DNA of 64,000 bases, from assembly GCF_000724085.1 (NCBI RefSeq), contig NZ_CCDL010000001.1:682001-746000 (forward strand), read 5' to 3'. A model generated the notes under the pieces. The model had not been told where the DNA came from. It saw nothing but the letters and a program-made list of their open reading frames with translations, and searched no databases. Origin of the DNA: Oceanobacillus manasiensis (lineage in GTDB: Bacteria > Bacillota > Bacilli > Bacillales > Amphibacillaceae). The stretch's first letter is position 1. Each line of letters opens with the position of its first letter. Shown one piece after another: positions 54,650 to 63,504 of this stretch. Made by a program: the position numbers and the translations under genes.

Positions 54650-55711
54650 TTAGTGGCGTTTGTTAAGCCATAATACACCGGATTTAGCTAGCCTTGGCAG
54701 GAGACCTGTCATTGGTTTCTGCATCATATTGCCGAAACCATCAGACTTCCCTAGTGATCCCAGTGTTCCTTTTAATTTAATTTCCTTCGGTTTACTCGGT
54801 TCTTTATCCCGTAATATTGCAAGCAAAACCTCTGCAATATGTTCACCTTGCTGTCCAGCCAGCTGAGCACTTGGTGAGTATTCAGAAGCTGCACAATCAC
54901 CAACTACATACACATTTGGCTGATCAGGAACCTGGTAATAGTCATTCAGGATAATTTTATCTTGGGAATCCTTCGCAAATGGTAGCTCCCTTACTAGATA
55001 GTTAGGTTGTACTCCGGCTGTCCAAATGGTCACATCGTTTACATAGCAAACACCGTTATTACAAACACCGTCTTTTTCCACATATTCTACACTGGCATGA
55101 TGCAAAACATCTACATCATTTTTTACAAACCAATCTGCCACGTATTCTTGAATTTTAGTGTCGAATGCTTTCAAAACAGAGGCTCCGCGATCAAGCAAAC
55201 GGATGTTTAGATCTGGCCTGCTCTCCCTTATTTCTGAGGCGACTTCAATACCACTAAGTCCAGCCCCTACTACAGAAACTTTTCCGTAGGCTTTTAGATT
55301 ACAGACCGCAAGACCTGCTCTTCTAGCCTTTTCAAAGGTCTGAACACTTTGTGTGAATTTTTCTGCCCCTTCGATGCCATGATAGTTATCTTCACAACCT
55401 AATCCAATAACTAAATAATCATAGGATAGAATTTTACTAGAATCCTTGAATAAAATTTGCTCGTTTTCCGTATCAATTTTTAAAATTTCCCCATAAACAT
55501 ATTGAACACGGTCATCCTCTGGAAAACTTAATCGCACGTCCTTTTCTGCAGATGTACCTGCAGCTATTGTATAGAATTCTGTTTTAATAGAATGGTATGG
55601 ATTTCGATCTACCAATGTAATTTCAACTGATTCTGGCAACTGATGCTCCAATAATCCAAGAACTACTTTCAGTCCGCCATATCCCCCGCCTAATACGACC
55701 AATCGCTTCAT
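54650..55711 (-). CDS. yutJ: NDH-2-like FAD/NAD(P)-binding oxidoreductase (YutJ-like)
   Basis: The 353-residue flavoprotein of the type II NADH dehydrogenase family has two dinucleotide folds (LVVLGGGYGGLKVVLGL at the start, VSVVGAGLSGIEVASEI near 145) and the FAD-contact end VYVVGDCAASE. It is shorter than respiratory NDH-2 proteins and ends without a clear membrane anchor. It is closest to B. subtilis YutJ, whose substrate is uncertain. The start has GGGGG as ribosome binding site. Confidence 0.87.
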   Translation of the reverse strand: MKRLVVLGGGYGGLKVVLGLLEHQLPESVEITLVDRNPYHSIKTEFYTIAAGTSAEKDVRLSFPEDDRVQYVYGEILKIDTENEQILFKDSSKILSYDYLVIGLGCEDNYHGIEGAEKFTQSVQTFEKARRAGLAVCNLKAYGKVSVVGAGLSGIEVASEIRESRPDLNIRLLDRGASVLKAFDTKIQEYVADWFVKNDVDVLHHASVEYVEKDGVCNNGVCYVNDVTIWTAGVQPNYLVRELPFAKDSQDKIILNDYYQVPDQPNVYVVGDCAASEYSPSAQLAGQQGEHIAEVLLAILRDKEPSKPKEIKLKGTLGSLGKSDGFGNMMQKPMTGLLPRLAKSGVLWLNKRH

Positions 55712-55852
55712 AACAAACCCCCATCATTGTTAAAGAATAATTATGTATATTTCTATTTTAGCGAATATGAAAGCGTCTGTCACCATAAGACTGAATTCTA
55801 CACAAAACGACAAGTGCTTTGTGCTATACTACTGAAAAAAGGAGGGGTTATG

Positions 55853-56341
55853 ATGGAAGAACAAATGGGCATAGCAATTCAGGATACATATGATGAAAGA
55901 TATTCTTGGTGTTATGGTTGTGGCAGATTGAATGAACAAGGATTGCAAATCAAGACGAGGTGGGATGGAGATAAGACGGTAACGAGCTACCTCCCTCGTA
56001 ACGAGCATATGGCAATTCCTGGCTTTGTTTATGGTGGGTTGATTGCTTCCATTATTGATTGCCATGGCACTGCCTCTGCGGCAATGGCCTTACATCGGAA
56101 GAACGGATTTGAACCAGGGGAAGGCCCAGAACCTCCACGGTTTGTTACAGCATCGCTCCACATTGACTACCTGAAGCCGACTCCACAGAACGTCCCCCTT
56201 ACTGTAATAGGTACCATTGAGGAGATTCATCCGAAAAAATGGCGTGTTACTGTTGGATTGTATGCGGAGGATACATGTTGTGCAAAAGGAGAAGTAATTG
56301 CAGCAGTCATGCCTAAAACCTTTATGAAGTCTGATGATTAA
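55853..56341 (+). CDS. PaaI-type hotdog-fold thioesterase
   Basis: The 162-residue protein shows the hotdog central helix GFVYGGLIASIIDCHGTASA. WCYGCGRLNEQGLQIKTRW near the start includes a CxxC-like Cys-Gly-Cys. PPRFVTASLHIDYLKPTP forms the thioesterase strand pair. It probably hydrolyses an acyl-CoA; the substrate is unknown. The second of two ATGs is best spaced from GGAGGGG. It is divergent from the NDH-2-like gene. Confidence 0.82.
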   Translation: MEEQMGIAIQDTYDERYSWCYGCGRLNEQGLQIKTRWDGDKTVTSYLPRNEHMAIPGFVYGGLIASIIDCHGTASAAMALHRKNGFEPGEGPEPPRFVTASLHIDYLKPTPQNVPLTVIGTIEEIHPKKWRVTVGLYAEDTCCAKGEVIAAVMPKTFMKSDD

Positions 56342-56368
56342 CGATATATATATAGAAAGGATGTTTAG

Positions 56369-56827
56369 GTGCGTTTTCCTTATGAGGATAGTTCCATATG
56401 GAGGAAAAAGAGTAGGAATGGTCTTGGTGCAGCGTTCGCAGGAGTAGTCGTAGTATGTATACAGGTGTATTTTAGTTCCCAACAACATTATAGCCCAGGT
56501 TTTGGACTTATACTCATAAGCTTTTTGCCGGCAATTATTGGATTAATCCAGTATATCCATTATAGTAGGATGCCCATGAGAGACTATATCATTATAGAGG
56601 ACGGCTTTATATCCGTATATCAAGGATTTCTAATGCCAAGAAGAAAAATTATGCTACAGGATATAAAACGTTATATTCCAGTCAGTACGCTCATTATATT
56701 AAAACTGGACGATGGAGAAGAATTTCAATTTAACACGGACTGGCTTTCAAGAGAGTCAATCCTGCAAATTCGCATGGAGCTTTCCCGCGTGGCGGAAAAA
56801 GGTATAGCAAGTGACAGAAGCGTCTAA
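56369..56827 (+). CDS. Small membrane protein with PH-like domain (hypothetical)
   Basis: The 152-residue protein has two membrane helices (about 20-37 and 45-62) followed by a beta-rich domain (YIIIEDGFISVYQGFLMPRR, then LIILKLDDGEEFQFN). The domain resembles the bacterial PH-like domains of membrane proteins such as YdbS/YdbT. The start is GTG with AAAGGATG upstream. It is followed closely by the DinG-like gene. The function is unknown. Confidence 0.7.
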   Translation: MRFPYEDSSIWRKKSRNGLGAAFAGVVVVCIQVYFSSQQHYSPGFGLILISFLPAIIGLIQYIHYSRMPMRDYIIIEDGFISVYQGFLMPRRKIMLQDIKRYIPVSTLIILKLDDGEEFQFNTDWLSRESILQIRMELSRVAEKGIASDRSV

Positions 56828-56874
56828 ATCACGTATAATTACTCTTTTAAACCATGTTAAAAGAGGAGTTTTCC

Positions 56875-58800
56875 ATGACGAAACCAAATGCACTTCCGTT
56901 CACTGTTGCAAAGACAGAAAATTTCTTTGACCGGCTTGGAGATTATGTTGGAGATGTGTTTTATGATATCTTGCCGGAACAAGGCTATGAGCTACGAGAT
57001 GAACAAATATATATGGCCTTTCAGCTTGAACAGGCTTTTAAAAATAAAAATTCTATATTCGCTGAAGCGGGTGTTGGGACCGGAAAAACCTTTGTGTACT
57101 TGCTATACGCTATATGCTATGCGAGATACAAAAGAAAGCCAGCAATCATTTCCTGCGCTGATGAGACATTAATTGAACAGCTCGTTAAAAAGGGCGGCGA
57201 CATTGAAAAGTTAGAAGAAGCATTAGGCCTTAACGTTGATGTCCGTCTTGCCAAAGCAAGAGAGAATTACGTATGTATGAAAAAGCTTGATCCTATCGCA
57301 AATAAAACGGATGACGAGGACATTCTCCGAGTACATGATGAGATCCCTGATTTCGTATTTGATACAGGGGCATCCATGCAGTCCTTTGAAAGATATGGGG
57401 ATCGCAAGGAATATCCTTGGGTACCTAATGAGAAGTGGGAAGAGATCGGTTGGGATCAGTTACAACAATGCTCGACCTGTGAATGGCGCCATCGGAGTGG
57501 TCAAACACTGAATAGGGATTATTATCGTCATGCTACAGATTTAATTATTTGTTCACATGATTTTTATATGGAGCATATTTGGACGAAGGACTCCCGTAAA
57601 AGAGAAGGCCAAATGCCTCTTCTTCCAGAATCAAGCTGTGTTGTGTTTGATGAAGGGCATCTGCTAGAGTTTTCTGCTCAAAAGGGTCTTACCTATCGCT
57701 TCAATTTTCACGCATTAAGCAGGGTGTTGACAGGTTATATGGGCCAAGATGTGAGGGAAGAGTCCCTGCTTTTAATTGAGGATATACTAGCCTTAAATGA
57801 TGATTGGTTTGATTTGCTTGAAGAGAGTGCAGTTGCTGTAGAAGGTTCTGAACGTCATGAGATAACCTTCACTCCTAAGTTGAAAGAACTTGCTGAAAAG
57901 CTGCATACTAATGTACAAGAGTTGCTGGAGCAGCTTGTTTTTGATGCTGAACTCTTTACCATTGATGATTACCACATTAAAATCATCGAAGAGTATCTGG
58001 AGTTTTTCTCCTATGGATTATCAATTCTGTTAAGGGACGATGAAGGAATCTATTGGCTGGAAAAAACGGACAGTGAAACGAGTTTAGTTATCATGCCACG
58101 ACTGGTGGAAGAAGTGTTAAGGAAAGAAGTGTTTTCACAAGATATTCCTTTCGTCTTCTCTTCCGCAACCTTGTCACAAGGAGAAGATTTCAGCTATCTC
58201 GCTGATAGCCTTGGAATTAGGTCTTATGATTCCTTCTCTGTAAACTCGCCATTTGATTATGAAGAACAAATGCAATTAGTTAGCCATGTTGAGGTGGATG
58301 TGCAAGAGAAATATGAATCCATCTATAAAGATATTATCGAAAATAACGGGAAATCCTTGGTTCTTTTTGCTACAGCTCAAGAAATGAAGGCTTTCCGTAA
58401 ATGGGCAGACAGTCAGGCATGGGACTTCCCTGTGTTGTATGAAGGGGATAGGGAGATTAGCGAGACAGTCAAGGGATTCCAAGTTGATGAATCTGCTGTG
58501 CTCTGTGCCTACCATCTGTGGGAAGGACTTGACGTACCAGGAGAGGCACTAACTCAAGTTATTATTGCCTCCTTGCCATTTCCACCGAAGGACCCTGTTT
58601 TCCAAGCTAAACGTAAGCATGTGGAGAGTCCTGAAGCTGATGTGGACGTGCCGTATATGCTGCTTCGTTTACGCCAAGGAATTGGACGACTTATTCGGAC
58701 AAGCACCGATCACGGGAAGATTCATATTTGGATGACAGAAGAAGATAAACAGAAATACTTTGCTGCGATACAAAAGGTAATGCCTGTTAAGATAACATGA
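56875..58800 (+). CDS. DinG/XPD-type ATP-dependent DNA helicase
   Basis: The 641-residue superfamily 2 helicase has Walker A AGVGTGKT (Lys71), the Walker B variant DEGH (259-262) and motif VI RLRQGIGRLIRT near the end. Four cysteines (C134, C199, C202, C226) are placed like the 4Fe-4S ligands of XPD/DinG. A repair role on DNA with 5'-3' polarity is inferred. It has no exonuclease domain, unlike B. subtilis DinG, so it is more like YoaA/E. coli DinG. AGAGGAG before ATG 56875 sets the start. Confidence 0.9.
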   Translation: MTKPNALPFTVAKTENFFDRLGDYVGDVFYDILPEQGYELRDEQIYMAFQLEQAFKNKNSIFAEAGVGTGKTFVYLLYAICYARYKRKPAIISCADETLIEQLVKKGGDIEKLEEALGLNVDVRLAKARENYVCMKKLDPIANKTDDEDILRVHDEIPDFVFDTGASMQSFERYGDRKEYPWVPNEKWEEIGWDQLQQCSTCEWRHRSGQTLNRDYYRHATDLIICSHDFYMEHIWTKDSRKREGQMPLLPESSCVVFDEGHLLEFSAQKGLTYRFNFHALSRVLTGYMGQDVREESLLLIEDILALNDDWFDLLEESAVAVEGSERHEITFTPKLKELAEKLHTNVQELLEQLVFDAELFTIDDYHIKIIEEYLEFFSYGLSILLRDDEGIYWLEKTDSETSLVIMPRLVEEVLRKEVFSQDIPFVFSSATLSQGEDFSYLADSLGIRSYDSFSVNSPFDYEEQMQLVSHVEVDVQEKYESIYKDIIENNGKSLVLFATAQEMKAFRKWADSQAWDFPVLYEGDREISETVKGFQVDESAVLCAYHLWEGLDVPGEALTQVIIASLPFPPKDPVFQAKRKHVESPEADVDVPYMLLRLRQGIGRLIRTSTDHGKIHIWMTEEDKQKYFAAIQKVMPVKIT

Positions 58801-58807
58801 TTTTATT

Positions 58808-58833
58808 AAGCCACGCTTCATTGCGTGGCTTTT
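58808..58833 (+). terminator. Terminator of the helicase gene
   Basis: AAGCCACGC pairs with GCGTGGCTT over a six-base loop, then TTTG. Confidence 0.85.
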
Positions 58834-58868
58834 GTATTGGGCAATAAGAATAGATGATAGAAGTGAGT

Positions 58869-59015
58869 GACAAGACAAGCACTCAAACTGACAAGACAGA
58901 GATGGAGATAGACAAGACAAGGACCCAAGTTGACAAGACAGAGCCAGAGAGTGACAAGACAAGCGGCCAAAGTGACAAGACTGACCCCAAAAGTGAAACA
59001 TCCACCACTCCATCC
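58869..59015. repeat. 21-bp tandem repeat, seven units
   Basis: The motif GACAAGACA starts at 58869, 58890, 58911, 58932 and 58953, then in altered form at 58974 and 58995, always exactly 21 bases apart. The intervening 12 bases vary. A frame on the plus strand (58854-59081, 75 codons) would give a heptad repeat with a DKT core, but it lacks a ribosome binding site. The minus strand is also open, with an SC-x5 period. I treat it as a repeat of unknown role rather than a sure gene. Confidence 0.75.
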
Positions 59016-59083
59016 AAACACTTTTCCACGTATGTAAACCCTGCTTCAGATCAAACTAACAAAAAAGGAGTGCGTCTATAGAA

Positions 59084-59617
59084 ATGAATCAAGCTGTATT
59101 TTTGGATCGTGATGGTGTAATTAATGAAGTACTAACAGATAGAGTGAAATTTGTGAATAAGCCAGAAGACTTTTATTTGCTAGAAGGTGTAGGGGAAGGA
59201 ATAAAATTGCTAAAAGAGGCAGGCTATAAAGTTTTCGTCGTTACCAATCAAGGTGGAATTGGACTCGGGTTTATGAAGGAAAGTATGCTACATAATGTGC
59301 ATGATCATATGCAAGAGCAGCTAGAAGTCTACGATGCACAAGTTGATGCAATTGCCTACTGTCCCCACAAACCACATGAAAATTGCCCTTGCAGAAAGCC
59401 CATGCCTAAAATGATCCATGATTTGGCTGAGGAGTGGGACATTGATTTGGAGAAGAGTTACATGATTGGGGACCGCGAGCCGGATATTGTTGCTGGAAGA
59501 CAAGCAGGAACGAAAACCATCCTTGTTGGTACGCGTGATAAGCACAAGATAGAAGCAGACATGGTTTTTAATAATCTCTTGGAAGCTTCAAAGTATCTGA
59601 CTAATAATAAAAGTTGA
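59084..59617 (+). CDS. HAD-IIIA phosphatase, GmhB-like (heptose-bisphosphate phosphatase family)
   Basis: The 177-residue phosphatase has FLDRDGVIN (nucleophile Asp), VTNQGGIG, the zinc loop CPHKPHENCPCRKP and MIGDREPDIVAGRQAG. This is the D-glycero-D-manno-heptose 1,7-bisphosphate phosphatase pattern; related Gram-positive enzymes may act on other sugar bisphosphates or in surface glycan synthesis. No other heptose genes are nearby. GGAG is 13 bases from the ATG, longer than usual. Confidence 0.88.
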   Translation: MNQAVFLDRDGVINEVLTDRVKFVNKPEDFYLLEGVGEGIKLLKEAGYKVFVVTNQGGIGLGFMKESMLHNVHDHMQEQLEVYDAQVDAIAYCPHKPHENCPCRKPMPKMIHDLAEEWDIDLEKSYMIGDREPDIVAGRQAGTKTILVGTRDKHKIEADMVFNNLLEASKYLTNNKS

Positions 59618-59633
59618 GCCTACTAAATCCTGA

Positions 59634-59666
59634 AAAACCTGCTGTAACATGTAGCGGGTTTTTTTA
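59634..59666 (+). terminator. Terminator of the gmhB-like gene
   Basis: AAACCTGCT pairs with AGCGGGTTT (one G-T), then a T-run. Confidence 0.8.
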
Positions 59667-59737
59667 TTTATCTATTCTAAATGTATTGAATAATATGTTC
59701 TATAAATGTAGAATTAATGAAAAGGAGGTCGGCGAAT

Positions 59738-60784
59738 ATGGATTTGATTAATGCAACAAGCAGGAAGAGGCAAACCTATCAAGTGAACATAAAATACTCG
59801 TTATTATGGGAAAGTGCACTGGGAATTGCGGCCATCACCAACACACCGTTGCTGGATTCCTTGGAACAACCCGAACAGTATTGGAAAAAGACGAGGTCAT
59901 CTCTTTCCGATAACATGAAACAGCAGTTAAATTGGGTGGAAAAGCATAACACCTGGAAGGCATTACTTCAATTGTTACACCAGCAGGACTTTTCGTCTCT
60001 AGAGGAATTTACGGCTTTTATACATGATCTAAATAAAGAGGAATTTCGATACATTTGTATTCCTTTCGTGGGGAGCGAGGTGCAGGAAGAGAGGAGACAT
60101 ACAGCAAACGGGGACGAGAAAGCATTGGAAAAATTAAAAGAGAAGACGAAGGACAATCCATTTTTTCCTCAGTATATCGAGTATGTTTGTAAAGAAGAAG
60201 TAGATGTTCTCAAAAGCCATCTAATTGACGTCATGACGGGCTGGTATCTAGCGGTCATTTTGTCAGATGAAGAAAGAGTTAAAACAATCCTTCATACAGA
60301 TATGCTGGCCAAGCTGTCAGCAAAAGAGAAAATGAAGCCTGAAGCGTTAGTAGAATGGGCGACTTCGGGTGTTCATTATGTCCCTGAACCGGATGTTCAT
60401 CATGTGCTTTTGATCCCACATATGGTTTATCGACCATGGAGCATTGTTGCTGATTTGGAGGATACAAAGGTGTTCTACTACCCAGTCTCGAATGAAAGTA
60501 TCGCTCCTGAAGATAAGTATATGCCAAACAACTTTCTTGTACTGCGGCATAAGGCATTAGGTGATGAAATGAGATTGCGTATGATCAAGCTCCTCTCTGA
60601 AGGGAGTCGTAGCTTAAATGAATTAACTGAACTACTGGATTTAGGGAAATCGACCATTCACCATCATCTCAAGCTACTTCGCTCAGCTCAGTTAGTAGAG
60701 GTCAAGGATTCGAGGTATGTGCTGAAAAAGCAGGCACTTTTATCTCTCGCAAACGAACTGGATTTATACATTCATCAAGATTAG
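59738..60784 (+). CDS. ArsR-type winged-helix regulator with large N-terminal domain
   Basis: The 348-residue protein carries a long N-terminal region of unknown fold (about 1-265; starts MDLINATSRKRQTYQVNIKY) and a C-terminal ArsR/HTH_20 domain (about 270-345, with ALGDEMRLRMIKLLSEGSRS and LDLGKSTIHHHLKLLRSA). No metal-binding CxC is seen. GGAGGTC before ATG 59738 sets the start. It precedes an MFS transporter, from which it is now separated by a 157-bp mobile element, so it probably regulates that transporter. Confidence 0.82.
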   Translation: MDLINATSRKRQTYQVNIKYSLLWESALGIAAITNTPLLDSLEQPEQYWKKTRSSLSDNMKQQLNWVEKHNTWKALLQLLHQQDFSSLEEFTAFIHDLNKEEFRYICIPFVGSEVQEERRHTANGDEKALEKLKEKTKDNPFFPQYIEYVCKEEVDVLKSHLIDVMTGWYLAVILSDEERVKTILHTDMLAKLSAKEKMKPEALVEWATSGVHYVPEPDVHHVLLIPHMVYRPWSIVADLEDTKVFYYPVSNESIAPEDKYMPNNFLVLRHKALGDEMRLRMIKLLSEGSRSLNELTELLDLGKSTIHHHLKLLRSAQLVEVKDSRYVLKKQALLSLANELDLYIHQD

Positions 60785-60793
60785 GCATATAGG

Positions 60794-60950
60794 TTTATCC
60801 CGGCGAAACCGTCCATAATACACCCACTTCAAAACATGAAGTGAAACAGCGATGCTTAAGAGGGGGGGGAACGGACGCTAACACCCCGATTCGTTCAACT
60901 AACAATCAGTGGGGGAAAGAAAGCTCTCATTGATTGCAGTTTCACTTTAT
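60794..60950 (+). mobile_element. 157-bp non-autonomous IS200/IS605-like element, copy 2
   Basis: It has the same length, ends (TTTATCCCGG to CACTTTAT) and central core as copy 1. It keeps the pseudoknot partners (CGTCC 60810 with GGACG 60873; ATGAAGTGAAAC 60836 with GTTTCACTTTAT 60939). The right-end hairpin changes from G-C to G-T pairs without losing the stem. It lies between the ArsR-type gene and the MFS gene and ends 19 bases before the MFS start. Confidence 0.6.
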
Positions 60951-60969
60951 ATGAAGGGTTGATAACTAG

Positions 60970-62190
60970 ATGAATATATTTAAAAACACATCTTTTACAC
61001 GAATATGGCTAGGTAATGCGGTCTCTGAGCTTGGGGGAGCTTTTGGAACGTTTTGCAATAGCCTGCTCATCTACACGCTGACTTATTCTACAATGGCTTT
61101 AGGTAGTATGTGGCTGCTTTATTTTTTACCATCCCTATTATTGCAGTTATTTATTGGTCCTTATATTGATCGGTGGAGTAGAAAGTGGATTATGATCATT
61201 GCATTATGGAGCAGAAGTTTTTTGTTTGCCTTGCTTCTTCTCTTTTTTGTAACGGATATACTTCAGGTTTGGCACATATATGGTGTTCAATTGGCAGTAG
61301 GTCTTCTTACACCACTTTATGTGCCTGCAAATCAGGCTATTTTACCATCCATTATCCCGAAGGAACAATTAATGAAAGCCAATGGATATGTTGATGGAAC
61401 GAACCGCCTCATGATGTTTATGGCACCTCTTACGGCAGGGATGGTCATAGAATATATTGGTGTACAGTCAACCTTATTTTTAGTCTGGTCTTTATTAGGA
61501 ATCAGTGGTGCATTACTGTTACCAATTCATGAAAAGAGGGTGCCGCAAACGACACGGAGCACCTGGCTGCAACAATTTTCAGAAGGAATACACTACTTTT
61601 TCCGGCAGAGGATTATTGTCTGGCTCGGTGTTTTTTTAGCGTTTGTACAGTTTGGGGTTGGTGTGACAATGGTGATCAATTTACCTTACATAACCACTGA
61701 GTTAAATGGGACTGTTGCGGAATATGGTTACTTTATGGCAGGTTTCCCTTTAGGTTATGTTCTCGGTTCCATACTCGTCGGTAGGATTAAAAAAGGAAGT
61801 AGAAGAAAGGTAATGCTGGGATCCTTAATTATAGGAGGAATGACGTTTGTTGTTTTAGGTTTTACCACATCTTTTCTTATGGCGTTCACGACCGAAGTCA
61901 TCGGTGGAATTTCCATGGCTATTTTCAATGTACATAATACAACATTGTGTCAAAAATTAGTGCCAAACAACCTAATGGGAAAAGTGTTTTCAGTCCGTTT
62001 GCTCATTATTAGAGGGGCGATGCCTCTTGGTGTATTTTTAGGAGGTATTGGCAGTACATTATGGGGAGTGAGGCCGTTATATGTATTAATTGGTGGTGTC
62101 ATTTGTATGGTAGCAATACTTGGAATTATGTTACCTTACTTTACCTTTATGGATGATGTAGAAATAGAGAAAAAGCGAAATGCATCCTAA
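60970..62190 (+). CDS. MFS transporter
   Basis: The 406-residue permease has 12 predicted helices and the MFS cytoplasmic loop motif IDRWSRKWIM between helices 2 and 3. It is similar to macrolide- or enterobactin-type exporters of the MefA/EntS branch (TRIWLGNAVSELGGAFGTF). The substrate is unknown. It is probably controlled by the ArsR-type protein upstream. The ribosome binding site (GAAGGG) lies just after the inserted 157-bp element. Confidence 0.85.
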   Translation: MNIFKNTSFTRIWLGNAVSELGGAFGTFCNSLLIYTLTYSTMALGSMWLLYFLPSLLLQLFIGPYIDRWSRKWIMIIALWSRSFLFALLLLFFVTDILQVWHIYGVQLAVGLLTPLYVPANQAILPSIIPKEQLMKANGYVDGTNRLMMFMAPLTAGMVIEYIGVQSTLFLVWSLLGISGALLLPIHEKRVPQTTRSTWLQQFSEGIHYFFRQRIIVWLGVFLAFVQFGVGVTMVINLPYITTELNGTVAEYGYFMAGFPLGYVLGSILVGRIKKGSRRKVMLGSLIIGGMTFVVLGFTTSFLMAFTTEVIGGISMAIFNVHNTTLCQKLVPNNLMGKVFSVRLLIIRGAMPLGVFLGGIGSTLWGVRPLYVLIGGVICMVAILGIMLPYFTFMDDVEIEKKRNAS

Positions 62191-62192
62191 AT

Positions 62193-62214
62193 ATACATGA
62201 CACTTGTCATGTAT
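62193..62214. promoter_or_regulatory. Palindromic operator before des, probable DesR site
   Basis: ATACATGACA and TGTCATGTAT are perfect reverse complements around CT. The site is about 90 bases before the desaturase start and directly after the MFS stop. A TATAAT -10-like box follows at 62253. Position and symmetry fit binding of the response regulator DesR, which activates des in the cold. Confidence 0.65.
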
Positions 62215-62304
62215 GCCTCTTGACGTTTATGACTTATATTAACTGTAAGAAATTCTTATAATAGTAATAGATAAAATTCGTCATAAAAACGTTGGAGGGT
62301 ATAT

Positions 62305-63357
62305 ATGAGTAAACAAAAACAAGCACAATTAAGAAACAGTGTAAAACCTTTTACAGGCTCGGATCGTAAGGCAAGTATTATACAGCTGTTGAACACCGTT
62401 CTTCCTTTCTTATTGTTGTGGTTTCTTGCTTATCAAAGCCTAGCTGTTTCCATATGGCTTACGCTAGCACTTGCTGTTATCGCATCAGGATTTGTCATAC
62501 GGATCTTTATTATTTTTCACGACTGTACACACGGTTCGTTCTTTGATGGAAGTAAAGCTAATCGGATAGTGGGAACCATTACTGGCATTATCACCCTGTT
62601 TGCTTTTGAGAAGTGGAAAAGAGACCATGCGATACATCATGCTACAAGTAGTAATCTGGATAAACGTGGCACAGGTGATGTATGGGTCATGACTGTAGAA
62701 GAGTACAAAGCGGCTTCCGTTTGGGGAAGACTCGCATACCGCTTATACCGTAATCCGTTTGTACTGTTTGGTTTAGGACCTATTTACCTATTTCTTATTT
62801 CCAATCGCTTTAACCGAAAAGGTGCGAGGAAAAAGGAAAAAATGAATACGTATTTAATAAATACTTCAATCGTGTTGATATATGGGTTGTTAATTTGGGC
62901 GATTGGCTGGCAGGCATTCCTAATCATTCAGCTTCCTATCCTTTTCATTTCTGGTTCTCTCGGTATTTGGCTGTTTTATGTACAGCATCAGTTTGAGGAT
63001 TCCTATTTTGAAAATGAAGAAGAGTGGGATTATGTGAAAGCTGCAGTTGATGGTAGTTCTTATTACAAATTACCAAAAGTTATGCAGTGGCTAACAGGCA
63101 ACATTGGTTATCACCATGTTCATCATCTAAGCCCGAGAGTACCAAATTACCGTCTTGAGCAAGCGCATGAATCCACACCACCGCTTCAAAAGGCAACGAC
63201 TATTACGCTGAAAACTAGCTTGCAGTCCATCCGCTTTCGTCTGTATGATGAGGCGACCAGGACATTCGTTAGTTTCAAAGAAGTAAAGGCTCTACTTAAA
63301 AATCCAAAAACCAATTTAAATATAAACACAGGTAAGACAAGCTTTCAGGAAGAGTAA
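62305..63357 (+). CDS. des: Acyl-lipid fatty acid desaturase
   Basis: The 350-residue integral membrane di-iron enzyme inserts a double bond into membrane phospholipid acyl chains to keep them fluid in the cold. The three histidine boxes are HDCTHG (about 73), HAIHH (about 109) and HHVHH (about 272). Four membrane helices lie in two pairs. It matches B. subtilis Des. A palindromic operator precedes it, and desK follows after a terminator. Confidence 0.95.
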   Translation: MSKQKQAQLRNSVKPFTGSDRKASIIQLLNTVLPFLLLWFLAYQSLAVSIWLTLALAVIASGFVIRIFIIFHDCTHGSFFDGSKANRIVGTITGIITLFAFEKWKRDHAIHHATSSNLDKRGTGDVWVMTVEEYKAASVWGRLAYRLYRNPFVLFGLGPIYLFLISNRFNRKGARKKEKMNTYLINTSIVLIYGLLIWAIGWQAFLIIQLPILFISGSLGIWLFYVQHQFEDSYFENEEEWDYVKAAVDGSSYYKLPKVMQWLTGNIGYHHVHHLSPRVPNYRLEQAHESTPPLQKATTITLKTSLQSIRFRLYDEATRTFVSFKEVKALLKNPKTNLNINTGKTSFQEE

Positions 63358-63360
63358 ACA

Positions 63361-63397
63361 AGCAAAGCCCTTCAAGATATCTTGAAGGGTTTTGCTT
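63361..63397 (+). terminator. Terminator after des
   Basis: AGCAAAGCCCTTCAAG pairs with CTTGAAGGGTTTTGCT (one G-T), with only a short T-rich tail, so some read-through into desK is plausible. Confidence 0.75.
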
Positions 63398-63504
63398 TGT
63401 ATGGGAAAAAGGTATAAAATTTTATGAAACATACATTTTTGCTAATAGGTGAGAAGCGCTTAAACATAAACGGCTTATAGAAAGAAGGTACGGAGGTGGC
63501 ATAT

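Noticed and set aside
58869-59015. CRISPR array
   Set aside because: The period is only 21 bases with a 9-base core and no unique spacers of usual size, and no cas genes are in the window.
58854-59081. 75-codon ORF across the 21-bp repeat
   Set aside because: No ribosome binding site, and the opposite strand is equally open. The reading frame follows from the repeat period being a multiple of three. Kept as a repeat only.
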